A stretch of DNA of 64,000 nucleotides from Brachionus plicatilis (lineage: Eukaryota; Rotifera; Eurotatoria; Ploima; Brachionidae). The stretch spans positions 127,048 to 191,047 of the forward strand of contig QEOQ01000041.1 in assembly GCA_010279815.1 (NCBI GenBank), read 5' to 3'. A model generated the notes under the pieces. It did no database searches, was not told the DNA's origin, and saw only the letters and a program-made list of their open reading frames with translations. How positions within the stretch are numbered: position 1 is the first letter of the stretch; every line of letters starts with the position of its first letter. Shown here in pieces: positions 31,979-43,900 of the stretch. A program made the translations under genes and the position numbers.

Positions 31979-32166
31979 ACAAATTTTAGAGATTTTTTTT
32001 TTTATGATTCTAAAAAATCGAATTGTTTTTTTTTTTTTTATAATTGAAAATTTTTAATCGAATATTAATTTTTTTTCTTTCCTTTTTAATCAATTTTTTT
32101 TCTAATCGATTAAAAAAATGAGTTTCAATCGATCTTCGATTTTCGATTAACAACCCTAGTATAAAG

Positions 32167-34714
32167 CATATAAAGTTATGAATTTTTCGATATTTCACGC
32201 AAAATGATTTATTTTAAATGAGTAAAAGTATTATTAACAATTTTTACGTAAACTTTTTAATTCAAACTTCTTATTTTTAAAACTTTTAAGAAAGTTTTAT
32301 TTTATTTATTCTCACGGTCGAATCGGTCTTTAAGCTATTTGTTGTAAACCATGCAGTTGGAATTACTTTTTTATGAAGGGCAAATTTTATTTTTGATCAA
32401 ATTTTTTTATTCGGATTATATTGAAATGTATATATTAAATTTTTTAGAAAAGTTTCCCTATCATCTAAAAAGAAAAAAAAATTATCTAAATTGTCTGAAA
32501 CTTCATCGCTCATTGTATTTGAGAAAGTAAAAAGAAAAATTTTTTTTAATTCAAAACATTAGAAATAAGAAAAAAAAAAAATTTTGTACAAAAAATTTTT
32601 TTAATAAACTTGCCATTTTACTTAGTTGTTTTGAATACGAGATTTACTAAGAGAGAACGGGATAATAAAAAATTTTTCGGAATGTTCAAATATTTTCCAA
32701 AAAAAATCCATAATCGGATTAAATAAAGTTAATAAGGCAAATAAATCTTGTAAAATAAAGTTTAGAACTATTGGAATTTTTCGTTACAATGCCAATATTT
32801 ACTAAATTCCAGACTAAAATCATTAACATTAAACAAATAATCAGCGTGAAGTATTTTCAAAGACAATTGTGTTAATGTTTTTCATTTAAGATCTGTGTCC
32901 ATAATGCTAAGGAAAAAAATATACAAATGGATTCAATTGTGAAAGATGACCAAGGGTTCTTGGCGCAAACAACAAATAAAATAATTATCTATCTTTATTT
33001 AGAACATGTTTATACCAATTTTTATTTTATTAAATGATTTCAGCATCCGTTTCGGCTAATTTATAAACTAAACAAAATTAACTAAGGTCGAATAAATTAA
33101 GAGTTCAATCGACTGAAAGGCTTATACATAACTTGGATATTACCATTTGATCCAAACAAATATCCATTTTTGAAACAGTTGAATTTAAAAGTCCGACTTC
33201 AAATAAAATAAAGACTTAATTTTAATTAAATTTGTGATTATCTTATCTGAAAAAGTAAACAGCGCATTTGTTTGAATATAAAAATATCCTTGAAAAATAA
33301 TCTCGGATAATCCAGTAAAATGTTTGGAAATCACCGAAATACTCCGAACAAATCGTGACCGTGAATTAAGGTGTTTTTAAGAAGTTGAATCAACAAATTA
33401 TCTAAATTAATATTCATTTGCTCATCTTTTTAAAAAGTATTAATTTCTTTATCGTAAATAATTTGCATTTTAAGCCAATATCAAAAAAAAAAAAATAAAT
33501 ATTAAATAAATATGTACATCTTCGGGTTAGGAATAAATAAATAAATAGAATTTCTTAATTAAAATTTTTTGATCAATATTATTTAGGTATTAATCAAACA
33601 AACATCTTCATCTTTTAATGAAAAGAAAAGATTTTTTGTCAATCAAACTTTACTTTTTACTTTAATTTAAAATTTTTTGATTTTTAAAAACAACTAATTT
33701 TTTTATCTTGATTTAAAAAAATTTTGTGAACATATTTTTATCATTGAATTTCATATAATCTTAAATAGCTTTTGGTTTAAAGATAAATATAGAAAGATTG
33801 TTTAAATTTTGTTAGTAGGTCATATTCATATGACCGGAAATCATTAATTTAAAATTTTATTTTATTTGATAATATAAAAATAAAAAAATGCATGCTGTTA
33901 TCTTTTTTTTAAAGACTTACGATGTTTTTAAAATAAATTAATCTCAGATAAAAAAAACATTTATCATCTCCTAAAACAATATAAAAATTAATTATACAAT
34001 ATTTTGTTGAAAATATAAATTTTATAGAATAAAAAAATTTTATTTATTATTTATCATGAAAATATTTATGTAACTTTTTAAAATTGATCGCTCATATTTA
34101 AAATAAATAAAACATCTTCAAGTTTTTACTTCATGAACCGTGAATCATTCAAATTGTCATCATAGGTTGATAATACCGATGAAAATCAATTTTATGCAAT
34201 TTTCTTTATTTATTCATATAGTTTTTTTTAATAATTTTATGCAAAAAAAATTAATATCCCAAAAATATTTATTTTTTAATTCTATTGATTTCAATCATAA
34301 ACCTGCCGAGTTATTATGTCGAGTAAGAGGACAAAAATTTTTTTTTGTTCCATTTTAAAGAGGCTTTTTGAAAATTTTTTAAATTTTATTTTAAGTTGGA
34401 GCTAAATGTGAAATTTAAACTTCAATGTCTGTTATACAATTTTTTAACTCGAGAAAAATATTAACCAAAATTTTATGAATGTATTTATCTAAACAAGAGT
34501 TGAAAATTGTTGTAAAAAATTTGTTTGTCTTACAATATGATGATGATGTCTAAAATTTTTGAACAAAAAATTAAATTTTAAATATTTTATTTTTAATAAT
34601 TTTAATTTTGAAAATTCATTTGTTTTAAATAAATTTGCTCGAAATTTACAAGTAATTACAAATAATGGAATAAAAACGAACACAATTAGAACATAAATAT
34701 GAAGACATACAAAT
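32167..34714. other. intergenic, nothing recognised
   Basis: AT-rich; frames at 34140-34358 (plus) and 34489-34683 (minus) are Phe/Asn/Lys-rich and uncalled. It includes the 3' flank of the next gene. Confidence 0.55.
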
Positions 34715-35794
34715 TTAAACTAGGAGACTTTTTAAATAACTTGAAGAGTCTTTATTAGAAGACAATTGATTATTGCATGGCCCAATATCTCGGCTATTGT
34801 CGTAACAATACTGAACTGAATTTAAATTAAAATGACTATTTCGAATCGGATTAGAACAAGAATGATTTAAATTGTGATTATACTTCATCAGAGTACAGGA
34901 ACAACAAGTTATTGGAAAGTGTTCTTGTAAAGTAGGCTGAATTGGACAGTTGACTTCCATTACTTCCGGGATAGCACATCTAGCTATATTTTTTCTATAA
35001 TTTTGGTCATCAACATCAAAGTACACTTGACTCACGTCTCCAATTGACTCATAATAGTGCTGCTGATTTTCACTTTGCAAAACCATTGGGTACCTTTGAG
35101 GACGGGCCGATCTAGCCTGAGTTAGCACAGTGAAAGTGGTTCTATTGGTGTCAATGGACTCGCTGCCAATTGATTGCTTGTTGGGCGAGGCTGACGACCC
35201 GGAACAAATTGACGAGCTCATCTGAATCGGCTTGAATGTGTTCTCGTGTAGTGGCAGTTTACTAAAACTATTCAAAGCCACCACTTTAGACTGTTCGAAC
35301 ATTAAATTGGGTTCCTCGGCAGAACTGGTATAGCTGGCAGTCGAATTTGGCGAGTTGGATATTTGGGTAAAAGAAGGCGAAGTGAGACTTAGGACCGAGA
35401 CTGTTTGCTGAGACTCGTGTTTGTTGGATGACTGGGACGAATTTTTGGATCGATTTAGATTTGATTTTTTTAATTTTAAACGAGTTATATAAACAATTAT
35501 AAGTGCGGTTAAAATGAAAAATATTAAGAATACGATTAGGACTACTATTATGATAGTGATGATAAAATAGTATGAATTTGTCATTTGAATGCTGTTTGCC
35601 ATTAGTTGGTTATTTATTTTGGGTTTGTTTGAACATTTTAGGAACGATTCGAACGCTTTGGCATCAAGTATGGATATGTCTCCGAATTGGAGGGGTAATG
35701 GTGGCATCGGTGGCGGACTGAGCGCGAACAAAGGCGGTGGACCCACCCGCTCCATTATTTCACAAGCACATTTTTGATTATTTTTAAAATTCAT
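34715..35794 (-). CDS. proline-rich single-pass membrane protein, paralog 1
   Basis: 359 residues, one exon. There is no signal peptide. C9 and C11 are followed by a proline block at about 19-36 (V-G-P-P-P-L-F-A-L-S-P-P-P-M-P-P). A juxtamembrane cysteine occurs in F-L-K-C near 54. One long transmembrane segment spans about 75-103, then a basic stop (R-L-K-L-K-K) and a long Ser/Asn/Gln-rich tail. The tail holds a S-A-R-P-Q-R motif and several tyrosines (H-Y-Y-E-S-I, Q-V-Y-F-D-V) that could be phosphorylated. The C-terminus is S-L-L-V, a possible PDZ ligand. The same order (Cys, V-G-x-P-P-P-F, proline run, L-K-x-C, membrane segment, A-R-P motif) occurs in the gene at 60887, so the two are paralogs. 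The family is not recognised. The likely topology puts a short N-terminus outside and a signalling or scaffolding tail inside. Confidence 0.75.
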   Translation of the reverse strand: MNFKNNQKCACEIMERVGPPPLFALSPPPMPPLPLQFGDISILDAKAFESFLKCSNKPKINNQLMANSIQMTNSYYFIITIIIVVLIVFLIFFILTALIIVYITRLKLKKSNLNRSKNSSQSSNKHESQQTVSVLSLTSPSFTQISNSPNSTASYTSSAEEPNLMFEQSKVVALNSFSKLPLHENTFKPIQMSSSICSGSSASPNKQSIGSESIDTNRTTFTVLTQARSARPQRYPMVLQSENQQHYYESIGDVSQVYFDVDDQNYRKNIARCAIPEVMEVNCPIQPTLQEHFPITCCSCTLMKYNHNLNHSCSNPIRNSHFNLNSVQYCYDNSRDIGPCNNQLSSNKDSSSYLKSLLV

Positions 35795-38700
35795 TCTAAA
35801 AATTAATAAAAATTTTTTTCAGGGAACATTTTTTAAATTAGTTGTTAAATTTAAAGCAATGTTGGATTTAATTTAGAAAAAAAATGATCAAAATTAATCA
35901 ATCTGAAATTAATCTAACTTTAATAGTCTTTTTTTAACTATTAATTTAAATTTTAATAAAAAAATTTAATAAAGAGGTATTAATTTAAATGAAAAATAAT
36001 TGTCAAATGTTGATATTTTGAAAATACAACGCGTGAAAATGTATCGCTAGAAGCACCAATTTAAATACAATTTGAAACAAAAATCGTTTAAATTTTTACT
36101 CAAATAATTCTAATTAAAAAATAATTATTAAATTTATTATTAAATTAAACTTTACAATCAAACTTTTAATCTCTTGTAAAAAAGTTTCAATTAGATTAAC
36201 ACTAAAAGAGTCATTTGACTCTCTTTTTATTTTTAATTACTTTTATCTGAATCATTATACTTAATGCGTACTTGTTTTTTTTACACCAAAATTTATTAAA
36301 TTTCAAATTTATTTAGTTCTATTATTTAATCCTTAATTAATTTTGTAAGTTATAAAATTAATCAAAGATTATTTCGCTAAATGCAAGTCATTTGACTTAT
36401 TGTGGTGTTTCTAGTAGTATATGCCTGGTTCTTCTGGTGCTAAATTAAATCAATTAATTTAAGAAAATTACAAAAAAAAACAAAATTTAACTATTTTTAA
36501 TAAATATTTTTTTTAAAACTAAATTCAAAGTTAAACTAAATTTATCACTAGTCATTTTTTTTTAAATTATTTTAAAATAATAAAAAAAAAAATTTTGCCA
36601 ATTTGATGATAAATTGATAACGTGATTTAAAATTAATACAATCACGTTCAAATAGGCTTAACACTTCCTCATTTAGAATCACGAACTTCAAATATGTAGC
36701 CACTGTTTAAATTTAAGTAGCAGGTAAAAGTTTTTTTTTTGTTTAACAACGCTTTTTGCACCTAAAGACTCGTGCTAAAATCAATACTCAATATACTTAA
36801 TCAATTTTAAAAACAAACACAGGCGGCTTTTTAATTTATTTGTAAATAAATAACAGTATCGTATTACTAGACACATAAACATGTATATCTCTTAACGGAG
36901 CCTTAAGAGGATTTATAGCGCGGTTCGCTATGTTATACGATCTGATTACAGACTAAATCTGGAATGCTCGAGCAAATATTTAATTTTTAAATACTCGCTC
37001 ATGAGCTATTCTAGTCTTGACTACTTAGCTTTGGAATTTTTTTACCACCTGCTTCTTTAATCTTAGACTCGTTCACCTGTTAAATATTTACCTAACGTGA
37101 TATAAATTTTTGTCAAAGTAAAATCTCGCCAAATTGTCAATTAGAAATTGTGTAATTCGGCCAGAGGCTGCTCAGTGGTAAATTAAAATAACCCATTAAA
37201 TATGTGTGTGAGCATTATTATTAAGAATTTTCTCTTTGACCAAATAATATTTAAAATCAAATTTTTAATTTGATTTAAAAAAATTCAACTTTTTGTTCTT
37301 CAACATAAAAACAGAATTAAAAAATCTACTAAATTTATTTTCAAATATTTGTCAAAACTTAATTCTAATACCAAAAAAAAAATTTTTGTTGACCATAGGA
37401 ATAAAAAAAATGACGGCTTATAGTGAATCTTTTACAATTGTCTCAATTTTTATTTAAATTCCACTTGGACGCTTAAGGTTCCATAATTTTTTGTTGGTAA
37501 TCAAAAAACTGACTATGATATCAAAAACCAAAATGACAAGTTTCTAAATAATTTAAAAATCATTCATTAATTTATTTAAACAAAATTTATGGGAAAATTG
37601 AATAATAAAAAATTTTGCTATTTTAACTTAGTCAAATTGTTTTTAAATATTTGAATTAAAAATCACGACCATTTCTATATAGATTTCAAAATTTCTTTTT
37701 TAAACTTTCCAAAAGTATTAACATTTTAAAAGGAACTCAAAAAAGTTAAAAAATTTAGTTACAACTCAACTTTTTTTAAAAAATAAAATTATTTAAACTT
37801 TCGATTGTTGTTTTAAAATAAATAGCTTTAAAATGAATGAATGCGAATGATAAACTTAAAAGTTAGAATTGACCCATTCGGTTCAGAGTGGGACTTCAAT
37901 AAAATTTAAAAAAAAGTAAAATTGAATAATAAAATTTATTAGCCCTGAAGTTATTGTGAAAATTAGCCACGCTAAGATAGACTTTTAATTAAGATCTTTT
38001 GTTTCTGGATTTAAAGCAATCTGCGTGCCAGACTGTTCTTAGTTACGCTAGATTAGAATGCTGACTAGGTCGGATTTGGTAATAATCCGGGTCTGTTGAA
38101 TTTCAATTTTTTTCTAAATGCACAGAAAAATATGCTCAGATCCGATTGCCTTTAACCAGAGATTTTCGGTGGCCTCGGGCGTGCAAATTTTTCGAATAGC
38201 TCTGTCTTTAATATTGACTCAAGCATCTGGTAAAAAGCAAACTAAAACTCGAAAAAAAAAAGATAAAACTTGTATCTAAAGATCGATACATCTAATAGAT
38301 AGGTATCAATATACAAATTAATTAAAAAACTGCTTTATTTATCTTATAATTAGAATAGATAGAGATAGCAAGCGAGTGCATATGATAGCCAATGTTATCT
38401 CGATGGTCTTGTCTTGACTTTGCCAAATATGATTTAATTAGCCAGCGTATCTCATTTAATTAAAATTTTTTGGCTTATTGATCCAGACTCGGAGTTATCT
38501 TGAATTTTGTCAAAAAGTTTAAAAATCAACATTCTGGTCTCTATTGGTTTTAATGTGGCTCTCAACCCGGTTTGTTTTGAAATTGACTTTGAAGTGTTGT
38601 TTTAATTAAAAAATACCTAAATGAATTTAAATATAAATTGACCAATGTTTAAAACTAATGACCCTCATACGATTTTTTTTTTACATCGCTTGGCACTCAA

Positions 38701-40413
38701 TCGAGTGAAAGCTAAATTCAAACATCTTTTCACAATCTATTGTCATTTGTTTATCGTACCAGCTTATGAATAATAAAATTTGTTTAATTTATTTTTGATA
38801 GATAGTTTATCACATGTTGAAACGTGTTAAAAAGTGATATATTCTCACTTTTTTTTTATTCTATATTTTTTTATTTTGTAATTTTGTTTGGAATATTAAA
38901 AACTTAGTTACACAAATTTTAAACAATTAATAGTTTATTATTTTAGTATATGGTTTTAAATAAAAAGTCACGAAGCCTAAAATTAAAAATTGTTTTTTTT
39001 TCTCTTTACTCGTAAATTTAAATTATTTAAAATAGATTCGTAATTTTGGTCCAAACTGACTGAAACCTGTCAAATTTTTGTCCAAACTTGTTTTTCAAAA
39101 GTTTGGCTTTGGATGAGGTTTAAAAAATCTGCGCGAACAAACAACGCAAAAATTTATTTTCTTTTTATTGAACTCAATTATTTGATAATCATTTAAAAAA
39201 AAATTGTTTTACTTTTTTTCGAGGATATTTTGGAATCTGGAATTTAAAGACATTTAGAGAGAGAAAGAGAGAACACTCGACAAAATTATGTAACAAAAAG
39301 TACAAGTGCTTGCTTAATTATTATAGCTGTTTATAAAAATAATTAAATACTATTTATATTAATTTATTTGGAATTGAAAATGAAGGTAATTTGGACAGTA
39401 AATTATGGTAGAGTATACTTCAAGCTGAGTTTTCTAACAAAGAGATCAAGCCCATTTAAAAAGTTAAGAGTATAATTATTGGCCGTCAATTTACAAGTTT
39501 GGCTCTAAAAACAATGGAACTAAAAGCGGAGTACTTAGACAAAAAGCCTTAAAAATACATTTGAAAGTTGTGAAAATCTCGAGATTGTTATCTCAAAATA
39601 TGCAAACTAATAATTAGTGGATTTAAAAAGGCAAACTTTTTATTAATTTTAAATCCGTTAATAATTACGGAGCGATCTTATCTGAATATCGGACTTAATT
39701 AGAACGCATCGATTCCATGAACAGCTCGAGTCCTTAGAATTTTAAAAAGATTGTAATCAGGAAACACGTTCCATTTGTCGATTTTAATAAACATTCTACA
39801 AAAACCCACTATCCGAATCAGTTCTAATCAGTTCAAGATTTAATTAATTCGGACACAATAAATTATTTCAAGATCCGCTTGCCTTCGGTATTTTGCTATG
39901 AGCCAAATTACAAAAATAAAATTTAAAAAAAAATTCTTTTATTTTTTGTTGATAAATAATCTTAAAAAGGAACTCAAAATATTTAAGAGTGCAAATATTT
40001 TAAAATTATTTTTTTCTAAATTTGCACCTGCAACATAAACGCGTGCATTTTGACCTGTTATTAAAATATTCTGAGTTAAATTAGCACGATTTGTTTAGAT
40101 TATGGAATATTTAAAAAATCTCTTCCGGATAATCAATTTCTAAATTATTTCATCAGACTAGACAATTTTTTTCGATATTAAAATTGCTATTCCCCTTTTG
40201 TTTAATCTAAGATCAATAAGAATAATTTCTTAACAATTTCAGACCATTGTCAGACAGTTGGGAAAGTCATCTCATTCAAAAATCAAATAATAAAAAGATG
40301 ATTAAAAAAATTTTAATTCATTATTTAGAGTGAGTTCTAACTTTGTTTTTTCTCAAAGTTTAATTTTTCCAAATAAAGATTAAACTGAAAAAGTTAGTTG
40401 AGATTTATCATAA
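35795..40413. other. gene desert, part 1
   Basis: No coding sequence found. Patches somewhat richer in G and C (about 36840-37180, 37960-38600 and 39300-39900) have no long frames and could hold regulatory DNA for the divergent paralogs. A GAGAGAGAAAGAGAG run lies near 39257. Nothing firm. Confidence 0.5.
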
Positions 40414-40989
40414 TACCGTATTCCCTCGATCCATTATGCTGCACCACAAACTAAGCTTTAGTACCATGCACAAAAGTAAATCTCGCACATGCTAAAACAT
40501 TTTTGATTGAGAACGCATGGTCCAATGCACCACCAACAATTAAGAAAAAATTAAGACAAAAAAATTTAATTAATAATTTAATCCTGTTTAATTTGTCATT
40601 TTATTAATTCCAAATCTTGATAAAATTGAGTTTTAACCATAATTTTTTTTAACTTATTTATCAAAATTTTACAAAAATAATGCCGTACCAGAACTCAAAT
40701 TTTTGTAAATAAAAATCGAAATAATATAAAAATCTTTTTTTTTTAATTCTTGGTGCTGCATCAAATTCATTATAAAAAAAATTATTTTTTTTTGTTAAAT
40801 TCAAGTCTTGATGACGCTTAAATCAAGAATTTCAGAATTTGATGCGATCATAAACCTGTGATAATACTATTAGACCATGCTTTCTTAATCAAAAATGTTT
40901 TAGCATGTGAGAGAAATTTACTTTGGTGCATGGTCCTAAAAGCCTGTCGTAGTTTGGGATGCAGCAATAATGAACGAGGAAATACGGTA
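40414..40989. mobile_element. foldback MITE, second copy, 576 bp
   Basis: Ends TACCGTATTCCCTCGATCCA and, inverted, TACCGTATTTCCTCGTTCAT. The left arm runs to about 40540 and the right arm from about 40870. Inverted internal pieces include CATGCTAAAACATTTTTGAT and its complement near 40890. Same terminal sequence and TA edges as the 22.0-kb element, but arms diverged from it. No coding capacity. Confidence 0.85.
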
Positions 40990-43900
40990 CTAAAAAAATA
41001 AAAATTCCTCTTTTTTATTTTAAAAAATTGAATTAAAATAATAAAAGTTATTTTTTTTACTTACCATTTTATTGATGATTTAAATTTATCGTTCGTTTTT
41101 TTTAAATAAAAGATTTCAGAGTACTAAATTAAGTGAACAATTTTTGTTCATTAGAATTTACCTAATGATTGTTTAGTAAACGAGAGCATTTCTAAATGGT
41201 ACCACTGAAATTAATTAAGTAAATTTTGAAAATAAGAAAATCATTAAATTGATTATCTTAAAAGATATTATAATACAAAAAATAGAAAATGTCTTTTTTA
41301 ATTTCAAAAACTTATAAATAAGTTAATTTTTTGATCAAAATTTTATTTTTATTTCTCTTATTACTTACAAGTCATATCAATCAAACATAATCAAAAAAAT
41401 CGAAACACCCTTGGACGCTTTTAATAGACTTTCAAATAGTACATAAGACTCAAATTTTTTTAACCTTTAACAATCTATTTTTTTTTATTTTATTAAATTT
41501 TTATCAATAGTTTGTAACAATTGGGTTCAAACGAAGGCGTAAGTCATTCGAACGAACCTAGAGTCCGCCCTTATGTTTATTTATGTAAAAAAAAAATAAC
41601 TCACTAGTTAAAAAATTGACCATCTCAACCCAAAAGAGTAATTAAAATTTTTTAAAAATAAAATTTGATCTTTATTTAAAAAAAATATACAAATGAATGA
41701 TGGTAATAACTAAATATACAAATTAAGAATTAAAAAATTTTTGATGATTTAAAAAATTTATTTGCTTTTTATTTATGTGATATTGTTGAAAAATTCTGAA
41801 AAATTTACATCAAGAATATAGAAAAAAAAATTCAGACTTTACTAATTCCAAGTACGGAAATAATCGAATTAAATTAAAACAATTAAAAATTATTTTCCTG
41901 TCTCGGCACGGTTCGTGAACGAGAGAGCGTTTACCTTCCAAATTTGAAATTCTATTTCGATAAGCTTTTCAAATCTAAATTTTTCTTAGCTTTATTAGCA
42001 AAAAAATAGCCCGATTGAGCAAAAATAAACAATTGATAAACGAGCCCACAAAAATTACTCGAATTAAATTTCAATTTAAAAGCAAATAATTTTAATTGTA
42101 ATTAAAGATATCACGGTTTAAAATTCTACAAATCTAATCATTTTTCCTTATTTATTTTATAATCCACTAGGTTTATGGCCCTTTGTGCAATTTTACTCAA
42201 TTATGGCGATTAAAAACAAAGCCCCGAACACAACTCCTATTTCATGCTGTCTTTGACCAGCGATATTTTGTTTATTTTTTAGTCGGCTTGAAAGCTGAAC
42301 CTCAAATAGAAGATAATTCGAGTATTTTATTTAGAAAACCGGTGCAGTTTTAGTAGACCCAGTGAAACATTTATAGCATAAGAAAATAATCAATATAGAA
42401 AAAAAAACAAACAAATTTTTACTGAAATATGAAGTTTTGATCGAGAATGACTGGCTTAAGTATTATTTAGTCTTGAAATCGGAACTGTGTATCTATTTTT
42501 GGTGGATGCTAACCTTTTTCTTTGGCTCGAAACTTTTGCAGCAATCAAACATTTTGATTAATAAGTGAACAAAAATCTAGCTAGGGCTGTCAGTTGTTCA
42601 CAATGCCGGCCAATTTGCTTATTTATTTTTAATTATATTTGATGTGAAATTTTTCCTGAAATTTAATCGAAAATCTGTAAATATTTAAGATAGAATCGAA
42701 AATGTGAGTTCAAATTCACGTTTGTTCATATGCCGGAAAATGAGAGATTCTAGGCCGAGATAGGAAACATAAATATCCGACAAATTGAGTGTGGCAAAAT
42801 CGATTCGCAGCACAGATAAATCGGTCATCAAGATTCCTGCGCGACTGACATATTTAAAGTGCTCAAATCGATCCGATTGCCGATATTTTAGGCTTTTAAA
42901 ATTTTAGGCCCAGAAATCAACTCAAATACTTCAGTTCATCTGACTGTTCCCAATTTCGGTTTACAATTTCACTATTTGGAAATTTTTTTTAGGATACTTT
43001 TCTGAAAAACTCCGGAATGATTTTTCCAAGCCTTTGGATTAAAATTTTTATTTTTTTCACCATTTCATAGTTCAGTTATCTTAGAGATCATTGGAAATCA
43101 AGACTTAAAAAATTAGCTTAGAAAAAATTTGTCATCATGCTTTTTCCTTGGTATTTGTTGACAAAACATTGAAATTGATTTTCAGGAGTCTTAACTGATT
43201 TTTTTTTTTAAGATAGTTTCTAAATTAATAAAGGTTTTTTAAAAATCTAAATTTTCAAAAAAATCACTAAGTGTTTCTAAAATTTGTATTTTTTGTACCA
43301 AAAATTAAATAAAATATATGAAATATATTTAACTATTTATTCTTAAAAATGAAGTTTTCAAATTTTTGCAAAAACTATATTTTTAAAAAGTTAATTTGAA
43401 AAATTAATAAAATATATTGCAAATCAATCATGACTTAAAATTTTTCACAATTTTAATGATTTTAATTCTTAACTGAAAAAATAATTAAATAGATGAACTA
43501 CGAAATGGTGAAAAAAATAAGAAAATTTAATGGCTTGACAAAATAAAAAATGACTGCAATAAAAAAAATGTTGTCATTTGCTTATCTATTTACAATTGAC
43601 GTAATTAGTGTAACTTGTTTTTTTTTCCTATGTTTAATTCCTTTAAAAATATTGTCGAGGATTATTTGGAGAAATGTGCTAGGCTTTTAGGTAAACAAAA
43701 ATATTTTGGTTAGTTGTCACAAAATTTTCACATTAATGAACCTAGCTGAATATTAATTAGAGTCTTTGTTCTTTATGATCGAGGAAATTTAAAATTCAAA
43801 TTTTGTTTTCTTAAGATTTGAAGGCCTTGCCTTCAGTTATGGTTTTTAAAATGTGCATTGATGAGGAATTCGAACAAAAAAAGCCTATCATAACACAACT

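Larger units (their letters stand above)
31526..32158 (+). mobile_element. deleted hAT DNA transposon with target duplication
   Basis: Starts TAGGGTTTTTAATTGATA and ends with the reverse complement of TAGGGTTGTTAATCGAAA, so 14 of 18 terminal bases pair. It is flanked by TTATAAAG (31518-31525) and GTATAAAG (32159-32166), an 8-bp target duplication with one mismatch, as expected for hAT. The interior retains the hAT C-terminal dimerisation coding region and a hairpin at 31649-31698. It is 633 bp against several kb for a full hAT, so it is an internal-deletion derivative. Confidence 0.85.
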
